Assembly: GCA_007258455.2 (NCBI GenBank)
Contig: VDFB02262709.1
Coordinates: 1 to 64,000 of the forward strand
Length of the DNA stretch: 64,000 nucleotides
Reading direction: 5' to 3'
From: Sequoia sempervirens
Taxonomy: Eukaryota; Streptophyta; Pinopsida; Cupressales; Cupressaceae
In this document: positions 23,010-34,932 of the stretch, piece after piece
Layout: each line of letters opens with the position of its first letter
How positions within the stretch are numbered: the first letter of the stretch is position 1
Notes under the pieces: model-generated
Database searches by the model: none
Seen by the model: the letters and a program-made list of their open reading frames with translations, nothing else
Told to the model about the DNA's origin: nothing
Position numbers and translations under genes: made by a program

Positions 23010-23457
23010 AGGATCGAGTGTGGAATGGGCACCCAGATGGCTTTCTAATACCAAATTTTGATAGGGCCTCTCATGGAAATCTGAGCCTTGCAGGTGTTGC
23101 ATGTCTGTTGAGAGAGACTTCGGATCAATTTGTTAAAAGGTGGGCCTCTTCTTGTTAGACTTGAAAGCAAATAATGAGGCCAAATTGGCAGCCACGCTGA
23201 AAGGTTTGAATTTAGATTTTTTGATGGGATGCAAGACAGTTATTGTTAAAGGAGACTTTCTGTCAGTGATTGATAGGTTAGCCAAAGAGGAGATCCAAGG
23301 TTGGAAGCTCGGGAGTATTTTTGCAGAAGCATTAATGAATAGCAGAAGTTTCAAAGATCTCTTTTTTTCCCATTGCTTTAGGGTGAGGTCCCATGGGGGG
23401 GCTTCAGGATCTATTTTGAAGGAGCAAGGGATCCCATGAAGCAAAAAAAAAAAAAGC
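23010..23457 (+). pseudogene. LINE tail: RNase H domain and poly(A)
   Basis: The 3' end of a 5'-truncated plant L1-type LINE. About 23045-23130 reads FDRASHGNLSLAGVACLLRE, the start of the RVT_3 RNase H fold (the usual FDGAS has lost its second Asp). After a frameshift the frame continues as LLDLKANNEAKLAATLKGL, VIVKGDFLSVIDRLAKEE and a degenerate C-terminus. A run of A follows the stop (about 23442-23454), as expected for target-primed reverse transcription. It is distinct from the long LINE at 27917. Confidence 0.75.
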
Positions 23458-24117
23458 TACAGGATTAATTAGAATATTTTCCTCAACAATAGCAACCCCT
23501 ACTTTTTAGCTCAAAAAATTAAGTGAGTGCAAAAAGGGTGGGGCTAGAAATTGCCCTACCAGCTTAGGCTTTTTCTGCCATTTGTCAATCATATAAAGTT
23601 TTAAAATTCTCACTAATTAATTTTTTTATTATTTTATATTTATTTAAGCTGTTGAATTGAATATGCAAAATAATAAACTTCATGAGACCACCAGCTTTCA
23701 TAAATATAGGAGCTTAAACTATGATACAAAATTCATGGGACCACCCACTTTAAAATAATCCCAAAAAATTTCAGCAGCACCCATTGAAATTTTTCAGGAA
23801 GCCCCTCTCCATGGAACCCCACCCTTAGAAAATGTAAAACATCTACCGATTTTTAGGTCAATTTTGGAGTTCAGTAACTCGCCTTCGGCAGAAATATGTG
23901 AAAATAAGTGATACGATTGAGGCTTGAACTGGTTTGTGCCTCTCCTCTTAACAGAGAAGATCCTGTAGGAAGCTTTTAAGGGAATAAATATAACAGCAGC
24001 AAAAACATAGAGTAAAATGCTCCCGTCCAATAGCAAAGAGTAACTATTTAATTTTATAAAGAGCCAAAAACAGCCATTGATAAAACCACAGAACCAATGC
24101 CTTCATTTAACAGATAC
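23458..24117. other. Non-coding stretch, no gene seen
   Basis: Short open frames only, with no recognisable domains. Several related phrases (for example CATGGGACCACCCACTTT and CATGAGACCACCAGCTTT near 23690-23750) suggest old local duplication. Confidence 0.4.
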
Positions 24118-24119
24118 CA

Positions 24120-24301
24120 ACAGAATTGTTTTAAAATAAAATAAAACACAACAAAAAATAATCCGCCGTTTACGGATTTTCCCCAAAAAAAAATCATTGA
24201 AACCATGGCAACAGAATTGTTTTAGAAAAAAATAAAACACAACAAAAAATAATCCGCCGTTTACGGATTTCCCCCAAAACAAATCATTGAAACCATGGCA
24301 A
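24120..24301. repeat. 91-bp tandem duplication
   Basis: Two copies (about 24120-24210 and 24211-24301) share ACAGAATTGTTTTA, AACACAACAAAAAATAAT, CCGCCGTTTACGGATTT and ATCATTGAAACCATGGCA. Each ends in the same ATG context; only the second ATG opens a long frame. Confidence 0.9.
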
Positions 24302-24594
24302 GCGACTTACCTCAAGATTGTGCTTTCAACGATGCCGACGAGAAAGATGAGCAGATTTGGAAGCCGATGAGACAAAATGGGCAGAGTTTGCAGGAAGTAT
24401 ATTACGAAACCCTACTAAAGCAGAACCAATCTCCCTACAGCTGCTGCTTCAATCTATTCACAATAAACGAAGATTATATCTACAAATATCGGGGTTTTAA
24501 AGTTCCTAGATTCTCGAACTCGAGACAAGATTTTTGCAGCAACGTTCGGCAGAACCTAATATCTAACTGCTCAGAAAAACAAAAAAAAAATTAG
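24295..24594 (+). CDS. Hypothetical protein, 99 codons
   Basis: An uninterrupted frame of 99 codons with a good plant start context (AACCATGGCA). The product is hydrophilic, with an acidic N-terminus (ASDLPQDCAFNDADEKDEQ), aromatic residues in the middle (EVYYETLL, CCFNLF, DYIYKYRGF) and a basic, Asn-rich end. I recognise no family. It may be the first exon of a gene, a short gene, or chance. No intron donor or downstream exon could be assigned. The start lies at the end of the second unit of a 91-bp duplication, so the promoter-proximal region has been duplicated. The downstream sequence is very AT-rich and non-coding. Confidence 0.3.
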   Translation: MASDLPQDCAFNDADEKDEQIWKPMRQNGQSLQEVYYETLLKQNQSPYSCCFNLFTINEDYIYKYRGFKVPRFSNSRQDFCSNVRQNLISNCSEKQKKN

Positions 24595-24601
24595 TCGTGA
24601 G

Positions 24602-25290
24602 GCGACCAATGTTTCTTCTCGGAATTTGTTTTCAGGCATGAGAAATACTTAATTCCGGCTAAAAGATGTTAGAAATGGGAAAAGGTGGACAATTATTAAA
24701 GTTTGATCATTAACTAGAAAAATTATTTTTATTTTTTTGTTTTATCTTCCTTTTAATATGGTATTAAAAATTGTGGCAATATGTTAAAAACTAGCAATAT
24801 ATATCTTTAAATAATCTATATAAATAAAGTCGAGAGATATGTTTATTTTTTTAATCATATTATGTAAAATAGAATTAAATTAAAAAATATTTATTATATT
24901 ATATTATTATATTGTATGATATTAAATTATATTATATTATATTGCATTATTATTAAATTAAAATAATAAAAATTAAAATTACATATATTCTCAAAATACA
25001 AACCTTCAATTCTACATATATTGCAACAAAATGATGCTTGCAAAAATCATAACCATCTTAAAATATAAAAATGAAGATAAATTAAATTAATTGAAAACAA
25101 TAATAAAAATAATATGAACAATATGAAAAATGAAAAAAATAAATAATTGACGAATTGTTAGTTAATGCCACATAATTCTATTTTTGCAGCCATAAATGAT
25201 GAAATTAATGATATATCTTTTTTTTTTAATTTATGAAAAACTTCAAATATTAGTTAAATTTCAGTTGGCATGGCCAATCTTCCCAGCAAA
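24602..25290. other. Very AT-rich non-coding stretch
   Basis: Runs such as TTATATTATATTATTATATT around 24880-24960 and poly(A/T) tracts dominate. No gene seen; it could be a matrix-attachment-like region or the body of a decayed small transposon. Confidence 0.4.
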
Positions 25291-25295
25291 GAAAT

Positions 25296-25527
25296 TTAAA
25301 TTTAGGTATTTGGTGCAAAATATTCAAATGTCTGTTAAATAAGTAATGACGGAACAGAATTTTGATAAGTAGAACAAACTTTCAAGAGTGACCTTTTAGT
25401 ATAAAGAAAATTAAAATTTAGGTATTTGGTGCAAAATATTCAAATGTCTGTTAAATAAGTAATGTCGGAACAGAATTTTGATAAGTAGAACAAACTTTCA
25501 AGAGTAACCTTTTAGTATAGACTTAAT
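25296..25527. repeat. Tandem duplication, 116-bp period
   Basis: Two nearly identical copies (about 25296-25411 and 25412-25527) share TTTAGGTATTTGGTGC, CAAATGTCTGTTAAATAAG and GAACAGAATTTTGATAAG. Only a few differences are seen, so this is a recent duplication. Confidence 0.95.
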
Positions 25528-27023
25528 TTAAGACTTCTTATATAGATTCCATTAAAAATATATATATATATCAAATCAGCAAATCCTCCACTAAACTTTT
25601 CTCCAACAATTCGTTTGTCTACAAGAATTTTGTAGATATCCTAAAGATATTTATATAAAATTATAAAAATGTCTATATTGAGACCCTTATATTCACTCAT
25701 TTGTGCAGTTGAGGACAATATCGATTAAATCTATAAATTAGTGTCACGATGAAAACAAACGGTTACTAACCGTGTTGTGGCGTTGAAAGCGCGCAGATAT
25801 AAGAGGGGGTGGACTAAAAGCCGCAATGACCAGCAAATTTAACACTAACCAGACGAACGCCATAAATTATATCAATTTTAAGTCCCTCTCTGATTGCAAC
25901 TTGGCGGATAATAATATCCTCAAATTTTGGAACAGTTTTTTTATCTTTTTTCCTTTTTCCAAATTTGATGGTGAGGATTTGTTATTATTCCTAGATTTAA
26001 TCTTGAGTTTTTATGTACATGGAATCTTTTAGCTCATGTTGTTTTATGACTGTAGGAAGCCTCTTGGCTTAATAATAATACTTATAAATACAATATATGT
26101 GTCATTAATAGGATTTGAATCTATATCTATTATATTTGGAAATTTGTGAAATTCAATGAACATCATTATATTTGGAAATTTGTGAAATTCAATTAACATC
26201 ATTATATAATGATAATGGCTACCAAAAAATAAGCTAAAAAAAATTAGCAATCCAAAAATATTAATGACGATAGAAATTTAAGAGCTTAATATTTTAAGCA
26301 CATATACAAATGTAGGCAAAAGACTTACAATCTACTAATGCTATGATGAACACATTTTTTTTCCTTTTATAATCAAATAGGTGGTGGGACCCATGCCCTA
26401 CATCATTTCACCCTTCCATATGGCTCTACATGCTATTTTGATACCCTGTGACTAGGGGAGAGGGGCCCAAAGTAGGGCGAGAGCCTATATTGGGGACGAA
26501 AGTAGTCCCACATGGACCCCACACTAGACCAAATTAATATGCAATTGTAAAACAGTTTTGACCCACAAAGTCAACAAGGGTACTCGTATCACTATACTGA
26601 CAAAATTGTATTATAATCGGTGAATATTTGTCCCATACACAAATAGATATTTGTAGTCTTACATGTTAGAGAATATTCAAAGCACATCTGACACCACAAA
26701 CATACAAGCCATATTGCTTGTTGATGGCCCATAGCTTTAAAACATGCACCCAAAATATAAAATTAGTATAACCCAAGCTCCCCTATAATGTCACCACTTG
26801 CATTACATCACAACCATTTTTTTCATAGATTGAATGCTACGAGAATAACTAGGAGTCAACACTGTCCCATCAGCAAACCCAATCCAACCGAACCCCAATC
26901 CCACTTTCCCACCAACACAACACTCAGATGAAAATCAATCATTCATATGTGTCCCATCGATCAAATCGATGCTCACTACTACTGGTGCTCACTATATGTA
27001 TCTACATGTAAATATGTATCTAC

Positions 27024-27055
<32 letters not shown>

Positions 27056-27813
27056 ATTTACATACATATACAAATAAATAGGTATATAGATACATACATT
27101 GATAGATAGATTGAAAGTTATATATAGGTATAGATAGAAATTAAATGAAAAGATTAAATCCATTAAAGTCACAATGATGCACGAAGAGAACCATATATTT
27201 CCTTGACAAATTGAATGTGTTTATGAACACAAATATTGGAAGTGTTCATAAACACCCTAGACGCCATATACATCATGGATAACATTGTGGATGCACCTAG
27301 AACACAAGAGAACCTCTGATCTACAGATAACCACATAAATACTTTAAATATTATGTTCAAAATCAGCAACAAAATAAATAATAACCTTCAACTTAAGTAA
27401 CATAATACACCCATAACAAAATAAATAAGTGATAAGAAGAAAGAAGAAACGAATGACAGGAGACAATGGTACAACTTTAGTGAGGTTAAAAACCTCACCT
27501 CTATGAATTGGAGATGGCCAATGGTATGGTGAATTTCTCCAACTCAATCCTGCAAACATATATGAAAAGAGGCATTAATAAAAAAAAGTGTAGTAAGGAG
27601 AGTGTTTAACTTATAATAAGAAAGTATAGTATCCTTTAGTGTTTACCTTTGAAGTGCAATTCACCATCACCAAGCCAATAATGAATTGAAATTGCACACC
27701 ATCAAAGAAGATTGAACAAGACACAAATTTACAACAAGTGTTAGCCGAATATACCAACATGTCTAAAAGAATGAAACAAATAACTCCTAACGAATATACA
27801 TGAGTTATATGGC
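25528..27813. other. Non-coding stretch with short repeats
   Basis: No gene recognised. It includes a 36-bp tandem pair (26131-26166 and 26167-26202, with TATATTTGGAAATTTGTG) and a TG microsatellite at about 27027-27055. Confidence 0.4.
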
Positions 27814-27916
27814 ATTCAAATTGAACAATCCAATTGAACAATCCAATTGAACATTCCAATTGAACATTCCAATTGAACAATGCAATAGAACAATAACTTT
27901 GAACAATCAAATTGAA
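27814..27916. repeat. 13-bp minisatellite, left part
   Basis: Repeats of the form AATTGAACAATCC, with variants ending ATTCC and ATGC. The array is split by the LINE at 27917 and resumes at 34162. The 12 bases AATCAAATTGAA at 27905-27916 recur at 34162-34173 as the likely target-site duplication. Confidence 0.9.
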
Positions 27917-28354
27917 AATTTTGATGTATGACGATGGCTTTCCGGGCGCGTGCGAGTGCAGTTTGTGGATGCGCTAGGGCATCCACGCCCTAGCCTGGTG
28001 TTTCCTGAGTCTCTGGTGGCTGCGTGGGTGGGGCGTCTGTGTGGTGCGGGTTGGGGCCAGGGTGGCTCAGTTTCTACCTTCTTTTCTGTGTGTGGGTGCC
28101 ATTTTGTGTGCATTTTTGGTGCGACTGGTTGGAGTTTGGTGCGGGCGCCAGCCTTTCCATTGTCTGTGCTTCCTTTCTCCTTGGGTTGCTTTGTTGTTCT
28201 CTTTGCTGGCTGGGTGGGGCTCTTACTATTTTGCTAGTGTTGGGTATTGTTTATTATTGTTATTTTCTCTTGCTTGCATTGTGGGGGTGGCTGTGTGGCA
28301 AACTAGTTTTGTCTTGGGGCTTCTTGGCTGGAGTTTTTTCGGTGTAGGGTTTGA

Positions 28355-29749
28355 ATGGCAAGGAATGCATCTATTGAGGAGGTGAAGGGGGATGATTCCA
28401 TGATGGAGGTTGGTGTTGGGGCTTCGTCTGGAGAGGGTTTGAAAAAATCTAGTACCTTTAAAATGCATAAGATAAATGGATGCCTGGAAAGAGCTCAGGT
28501 TCCTCCTGTGTTGGTGATTCAATCGGAGGCGGTAGTTGATGATCTGGAGTACTATAGTAAGCATGTTTTGATTTATAAGTTTATGGGGATGAGGGTTTCT
28601 CTTTCTTTCTTGGACACCTGGATCCGCAAGACATGGTCTCCGGAGGGTGACTTCGATGTTCTATTGGCTGTAAATAATTTCTTTCTGGTAGATTTATTGT
28701 GCATTTCAGATCAAACTAGGGCATTTGAAGGGGGGCCTTATTTTTATAACCAAGTAGGTCTCTTCATAAAACCATGGCATGCAAGCTTTAACTTGGTGGA
28801 AGAGTTGCCTTCTAGGGTCTTGGTTTGGGTTTGCCTTCCTCAGTTGCCACTTGAATGTTGGAGAACTGATATATTACAATCGATTGCTTTATTACTGGGT
28901 AAGCCTATTGGTCCTTCTCAACATACTTTGGATAAAAGAATCTTTTCTTATGCGACGGTTTGTGTTGAGATTGATCTAAGTCAGCCTTTGCCTGATTCTA
29001 TTGAGTTGTCCATTGGCTCTAACTCCTAGACTCAGCCATTAGATTATGAAATGTTGCCTTTTTAGTGTCGGTTATGTCATGAATATGGGCATCTGTTGCG
29101 GAGGTGTCCTTGGGCTTTTGGTGCAGAAGGGGTAAATAATGTGGGTACCCAATCCAATCCGAGGGTGGATAAGGGTAAGGATCTCGTGTAGGGAATGGTA
29201 GAGGACAAAGATGGTTTTGTTCTTATTAAGCCTCGCAATCGTGGACGGGGTCAAAAGAGACCTTTTAAGGAAAGGCAGGACGGGGAGACGTTCAATAGAT
29301 TTGAGGCTTTGGATGAGTTAGTTTAGGAGGAAGGTTTTACAGCTGATATGCAGGTGGTGGATGGCTCTAAGGAGTTGGTTGAGGTACAACCTTTGGTGAT
29401 CCCTGGATTGGATATACCTGGCAACCAGGATCCTCAAATGGTTTCTGGTCTTTCTCCTTCCACTCTGACTTTTGGTGTGGAGGGTGGGGTGATTGTTGAT
29501 TCTGGTGGACCCTCTAGTGTTGGTAAGGCTTGCTCAGAGATTCGGGGTAGCCCTAACTTAGGAAAGTCTAAATCTTCTTCCTCTATTTTAGGTGTGCAAC
29601 AAAAATATTTTAAGAAAGGAATTCCTGAGAAATCAGTTAGGGTTGGTCGTAAAAAGGACCAAGAAAAGGTGAAGCTGGCTGGAGAGACTTTGGTTGAGGC
29701 TGGTTCGGTGAAGACTATTGATGTGCACTTCTCCCAACCCCAACAATGA
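28355..29749 (+). pseudogene. LINE ORF1 (nucleic-acid-binding protein)
   Basis: A 464-codon frame for the RNA-binding ORF1 protein of plant LINEs, which coats the element RNA. Residues about 60-200 match the DUF4283 type (LIYKFMGMRVSLSFLDTWIRKTW, DVLLAVNNFFLVDLL and GPYFYNQVGLFIKPW regions). One CCHC knuckle follows (CRLCHEYGHLLRRC, residues 238-251), then a basic segment (RNRGRGQKRPFKER) and a low-complexity C-terminus. Four in-frame TAG codons interrupt it (29027, 29063, 29189, 29324); there is no frameshift. The start has a reasonable context. The stop overlaps the ORF2 start, suggesting reinitiation-type coupling. Confidence 0.88.
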
Positions 29750-32700
29750 TAGTTCTTTCTTGGAATGTGAGGGGTATGAATAGCATGCCTCGACAAAAGG
29801 CTATTCGAGATCTGGTTCGTATTCATTCTCCTGATATGGTTTTCTTGCAAGAAACTAAGCTATCAATGGATAGTATGTTAAGTGTGGCTTCAAAGATTTA
29901 GGGTTGTGGCCAATGTCAATGTGTGGGTGATTTTGGTAATTTTGGTGGAGTGGCTTGTTTTTGGGATCCTCAGAAGGTTAGTCCAATTTGGTGGTTCTCC
30001 TGCAGGAGTTCGATTTCTTGTGTTGCTTCTCACTTAGAGTCTGGGGAGAAAGTTCTTTTCTCTAATATATATGCTCTGATTGATTTCCATGGTAAAGCTC
30101 AGCTGTGGGATCATGTTAGATATGTGAGATCTTTGGATCCTTACCTTCCTTGGATCCTGGCTGGGGATTTTAATGTTGTCATTTCTTTAGAGGAGAAGAG
30201 TGGAGGTAGTGCTCATTTGGAGCCTTCCTCTAGGCTCTTGCAAGATAATATGGCTCTTTTGAGGTTAGTTGATATCAAGCCAACTAATGGAGTCTTCACA
30301 TGGAATAACAGGAGGACTAGAGATGCTACTATTTCAGAAAGACTTGATAGATTTTTGGTGTCCAGTTTTTGGATGGGGGACAAGTGGATGATTGGCTCTG
30401 AAATATTGGATGGAAGAGGTTCTGACCATTGGCCAATTAAGCTTGCAGTTGAAATGCCTCAACGATGTGCCAGACAGACTTTCAAGTTCCAACTCATGTG
30501 GCTCCACGATGAATCTCTTCATGATTTGATTTCTAGCTAGTGGGATCTTGGGAAGCCACCTTATGGCACTGCTATGTACTTATTTTCTAAGAGGTTACAG
30601 TATGTCAAATACAAGTTGAAAAGATGGAATAGGTAACATTTTGGTAACTTGTTTCATGAAAAAAAGAAGGCTCAGGATAGCTTGGACTCAATCACCAGGC
30701 AGATTCGGGATCAAGGCCTAACAGTAGAGTTGAGGTTGTCAGAGATTGCTGCAACAAAAGAGGTTGAGGAATGGGAGTTACGTGAAGAAACTTTTTGGAA
30801 ACAGAAGTCCCGTATTAAATGGCTTCAGGCTGGTGATAGAAATACTTCTTTTTTTCACAACTCTGTTAAAGATCGAAGGCAAGCTAATGTTATTTCTTCT
30901 CTCTTGTTGTTTGATGGGGAAATTTTGTCCTCTTCCACTTCTATTTCTGCAGAATGCATTCAATTTTTCTCTTCATTATTCTCTGAAGATTCCCCTCCTG
31001 TAGAGGAGGATGAAGCTAGGATTCTGAATTGTATCCCACAGCTAGTGTCTAATGAAATGAATGAATCATTGCTCTCTCCTATTACCTTGTTGGAGCTTGA
31101 GAAGGTTGTGTTCCAGATGAAGAAAGGTAAAGCACCGGGGCCTAATGGATTCCCAGTTGAATTCTTTCAAGAGTTCTAGGAGGTGGTTAAGTTGGACCTT
31201 TTAGAGGTTGTCAAGGAATCTCTCATGAATAAACAAATGTTGAAGTCTCTGAATGCAACTTTTTTAGCTCTCATTCCAAAGAAGGTGGGGGCTAATTCTT
31301 TGGATCTTTTTTGACCTATTGCGTTATGCAATGTTGTTTATAAGATTATTACTAAGTTGATTGCTGAAAAGCTGAAACCTTGGCTTGGTGGGTTAATCTC
31401 TAAGGAGCAGGGGGGTTTTGTTGTTGGCAGACATATCATGGATGGTGTTGTGATTGCTGTTGAGAACATCCATTCTATGGAATCCTCAAAAGAAAAATCT
31501 ATGTTTATCAAGCTGGACATGGCTAAAGCATATGATCGTGTCAAATGGAACTTTTTGTTTAAGATTCTTGGAGCTTTTGGCTTTGCTAGTGGTTGGATTG
31601 AATGGGTCAGGAGTTGTGTTACTTCCTCCTCCTTCTCGGTGCTTATCAATGGTGAGCCCACTGAGTTGTTTGGTGCTTCAAGAGGCCTCATACAAGGAGA
31701 TCCTTTGTCCCCCTACTTATTCATCCTACTTGCGGAAGGATTGGGAAGGCTTATTCATGCTCAGGTTGCTAGTGGCTTGATTCAGGGTTGGAAATGGGGA
31801 AATGATATTCCTCCTCAGTCCCATCTTCAATTTGTAGATGATATTGCCTTGATGGGTAGGGCGAAGGTGGAGGAGGCTCTTAATTGGCGCAAAGTTTTGG
31901 ATAGCTACTTGATAGCCTTTGGGCAATGCATTAATGAGGGGAAGTCTTGCATCTACTTCTTCCATACTCCTAAGGTTATCCAAAGGAGAATAACAGGTAT
32001 TCTTTGTTTCTAGATTGGTTCGCTTCCTTTTCTCTATCTTGGAATCCCGCTTTCCATTCGTTCTATCCCTAAAAGGTTTTGGCAAGAGACTCTGGACAAG
32101 TTTCGAAGATTGGTCAGTCATTGGACTTGCAGGTGGCTTTCTTCAGCTGGAAGAGTGACTCTTCTAAAGTCGGTGGTTCAGGCTTTCCCTCTTTATAGGT
32201 GCTTTGTTCTTTCTGCTCCTTCAAGTTTTATTAAAGATTTTGAGAGATTGTCTCGCCAGTTTTTGTGGTCTGGCAACCTTCTTCATAGAAAGTGGAGCTT
32301 GGTGAAATGGGATGTTGTATATAGGCTGAAGCAGGAGGGGGGTCTTGGTCTTCGATGGACTGATTGGAATGGGTAGGCCTTGGCTGCCCAGCTATATTGG
32401 CATTGGTGTTCACAACAACATATGTTGTGGGCTAAAATTCTTACCCTCAAATACTTGGGTGCGGTGGAAAGCATGGAGGTGGCTAGATTTAGTATGGAAG
32501 GGAAAGGTTCTATGATCTGGAGTACTCTGAAATGGGGTGCTCAACTTGTTAAACAGGGACTTTTTTGGATTTGTAATGGGGGTCGGGAAGCCCTCTTCTG
32601 GCATGACTCCTGCGATGGTCACCCCCCTATTTTGTCATCTCATCCCCACCTTCAAGACTTGTGTCAGATTTTTGAAGAAGCGGGTTGGTGTCATGTGGCT

Positions 32701-34053
32701 GACTTCAAATCTCAACAATCTTTGAGTCAGATTACTGTGTCTAGGTGGAAGGACCCTTTGGTTTGGCCTCTTGGGGGTGTGATGGAGGATTGCTAATAGC
32801 TTGCTGAGATTCTATCGGATCGTGCTTGCAATTCTCTTCATGGTAGCGATGTGCTTGCTTGGGGTCCTGATTTGAGAGGCAAATTTTCGGTTGCCTCTGG
32901 TTATCAGGCTTTGGATAAATAGGTCTTTGGGAGCTCTGAAGTTTCTTGGTGGAAGCATGTTTGGAATAAATTTGCTTGGCCCAAGTGTAATTTTTTCTCT
33001 TGGCTCGTTGTCCAAGGTAAGTGTCTTACTTGGGACAACCTTTGGAAGTGGGGGTTTCAGGGCCCCTCCATGTGTGTTATGTGTGGTTAGCATGAAGAAT
33101 GCTTCTCGCACCTCTTTTTTTAGTGTTCCTTTGTCAAGCCTATCTGGCATCATTGGTGGAATCTTTGGAGCTTACCGTGTTGCCATGTCTCTGCTTTGGA
33201 TGATTTTTGGAGGAGACAGGGATCATCTCCTGCCAAAACCTCTTTTCTTAAAATTGCTTGGAGCATTGGCCCTAGTTTGATTGTTTGGCAAGTTTGGTTG
33301 GAGCGTAATAGACGGATTTTCTTGGACAAAAAATTGATCTTGGAGCAAGTTTGGAGACATATTCTTGGGGCTCTGCAGGAGACTTTGTCTTCTAAGTGTG
33401 ATTTGTCTGTGCCAATTGATCCTGGGGACTTGGGTATTATTAATGCCCTGGGTCTTGTTGTTGGGGATAGGAGTAATTTGAGCAGTGTGCATCATAGGCA
33501 TGGGCGTGAGAGGGTGGCTCGTGATGGCTTTTGGTGTCTGCCTGCTCTAGGGGAGCTAAAAATCAATACGGATGGGTCATCTAGGGGTAATCTTGGACAT
33601 GCTGGAGTTGGTGGTGTTGGTAGAGACAGCCTTGGAGTGGTGGTGTTTTTTTGTTCTATGTATCGTGGTCTGCAAACTAATAATCTCATGGAGGCTAGTG
33701 TTATTCTTATGGCGATTGAGTGTGCGGTTGGCCTTGGGTGGTGGTGGATTGTTTGTGAATCTGATTCTCAGGTGGTTATTGATATGTTGCATAAGCGAAA
33801 ATTGGAGGATGTGAATTGGAAATTAGCTGTGGTCGTCAAGCAGATTATTTCTATGTGTGCTTCTATGGAGTCCATTGTCTTCCGCCATATTCTGCAAGAG
33901 TGGAATAGGTTGGCTAATGGGCTGGCTAGATGGGCAATGGAGAAGATTGATTCTTGGTTTGTGGATGGTTGGGGCAATCTTCCTAATGACATGGCCCCTG
34001 TTCTTGAGGAGTGGGTTGCTGAGGATATGAGGTGCTTCTTGGGTGTGAATTGA
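29746..34053 (+). pseudogene. LINE ORF2 (endonuclease, RT, RNase H)
   Basis: A 1435-codon frame, the usual size or slightly longer for plant L1 ORF2. Residues 1-225 are an APE-type endonuclease (LSWNVRGMN, FLQETKLS, ILAGDFNVV, GSDHWPIKL). Reverse transcriptase spans about 450-830 (KKGKAPGPNGFPVEFF, FIKLDMAKAYDRVKW, GDPLSPYLFILLAE, catalytic LQFVDDIAL near 31830, FLYLGIPL). A zinc-binding zf-RVT region lies near 33000-33140, and a C-terminal RVT_3 RNase H from about residue 1270 (INTDGSSRGNLG, GVGRD, CESDSQVVI). Twelve stops interrupt it: TAG at 29899, 30538, 31177, 32011, 32374, 32797, 32920, 33088 and 33121; TAA at 30634 and 32794; TGA at 31312. There is no frameshift. Confidence 0.93.
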
Positions 34054-34161
34054 TTCCTGTTATGTTGGCCCCTTGTGGGTTTGTTTCTTTGATCCTTGTG
34101 TTGTTATTCTGATTATAATTCAATAAAGTTTTTATCCTCTTTTTATTAAAAAATAAATAAA

Positions 34162-34240
34162 AATCAAATTGAACAATCCAATTGAACAATGCAATTGAAC
34201 AATCAAATTGAACAATCCAATTGAACAATCAAATTGAACA
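34162..34240. repeat. 13-bp minisatellite, right part
   Basis: Continuation of the AATTGAACAATCC-type array interrupted by the LINE. Confidence 0.9.
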
Positions 34241-34317
34241 TTTGTACATGATATATATACCTTTAGCACTTAGAGAAGATTGGGTGTAACAATCACATTC
34301 TATGGAACATAAATGCA

Positions 34318-34600
34318 TTGACATCCATAAACAATACAAGTTAAAACCCCAAATACTGAGTTACAGGGTGGTGGGTGACAAACATTTACAGTGCATACAA
34401 TTGATATATATTCCCAGGCATATAGAATTAAAAAGATGCTAAAATTGAACTAAAATGTCTTCACATTCATAGATAGTGTAAGTTGAAACCCCAGATATTG
34501 AGCTACAGGTTTTGTGACAAACATTGACATCGCATGCAACATATTTGCATTCCATGGCATAAAGAGTTTAAATGAAAAACCCAATGTGAACAACATTAAT
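34318..34600. repeat. Degenerate tandem pair, about 142-bp period
   Basis: Segments around 34339 and 34481 share AGTTRAAACCCCARATA and TTGAGYTACAGG-like text, then GTGACAAACATT. This is an old tandem duplication with many substitutions. No gene is present. Confidence 0.6.
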
Positions 34601-34682
34601 GTCAAACCCCATATATTTATAGATTTGTGGAAAACATATGCATATCATACAAGAGATTGGAATTTATATGTATGTATGTAAG

Positions 34683-34725
34683 TACACACACACACACACA
34701 CATATATATGTATGTATGTATAAAC

Positions 34726-34807
<82 letters not shown>

Positions 34808-34864
34808 TGTGTGTGTGTGTATATGTATGTATGAATACATATACATATACATACATACTGATAT

Positions 34865-34911
<47 letters not shown>

Positions 34912-34932
34912 TACACACACACACACACTATA
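34683..34932. repeat. Microsatellite block (CA, TG, TA)
   Basis: CA repeats at 34683-34702, a long TG tract at about 34739-34820 with one slip at 34800, TA repeats at about 34867-34908, and more AC dinucleotides to 34928. Open frames on both strands here are artefacts of the repeats. Confidence 0.95.

Larger units (their letters stand above)
27917..34161 (+). mobile_element. Near full-length L1-type LINE
   Basis: A plus-strand non-LTR retrotransposon of about 6.2 kb. It has a GC-rich 5' UTR (27917-28354), ORF1 (28355-29749), ORF2 (29746-34053), a short 3' UTR and an A-rich tail (about 34147-34163). The start codon of ORF2 overlaps the stop of ORF1 by four bases (ATGA). The flanks share the 12-mer AATCAAATTGAA, but this is also a unit of the surrounding minisatellite, so the duplication is suggestive. 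Both ORFs keep one frame throughout; only stop codons break them. Confidence 0.92.

Noticed and set aside
27814..27916. CRISPR-like array
   Set aside because: It is a contiguous 13-bp minisatellite without unique spacers.
27950..28564. Overlapping open frames on both strands, some with hydrophobic residues
   Set aside because: They lie in the GC-rich 5' UTR and the first part of the LINE, run in alternative frames and have no domain.
27917..34161. Recoding of TAG as a sense codon to explain the LINE
   Set aside because: No plant nuclear genome is known to reassign TAG, and TAA and TGA stops are also present. Mutational decay is simpler.
34617..34928. Five overlapping frames rich in Val/Cys, Thr/His or Ile/Tyr
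   Set aside because: They are direct translations of TG/CA/TA microsatellites.
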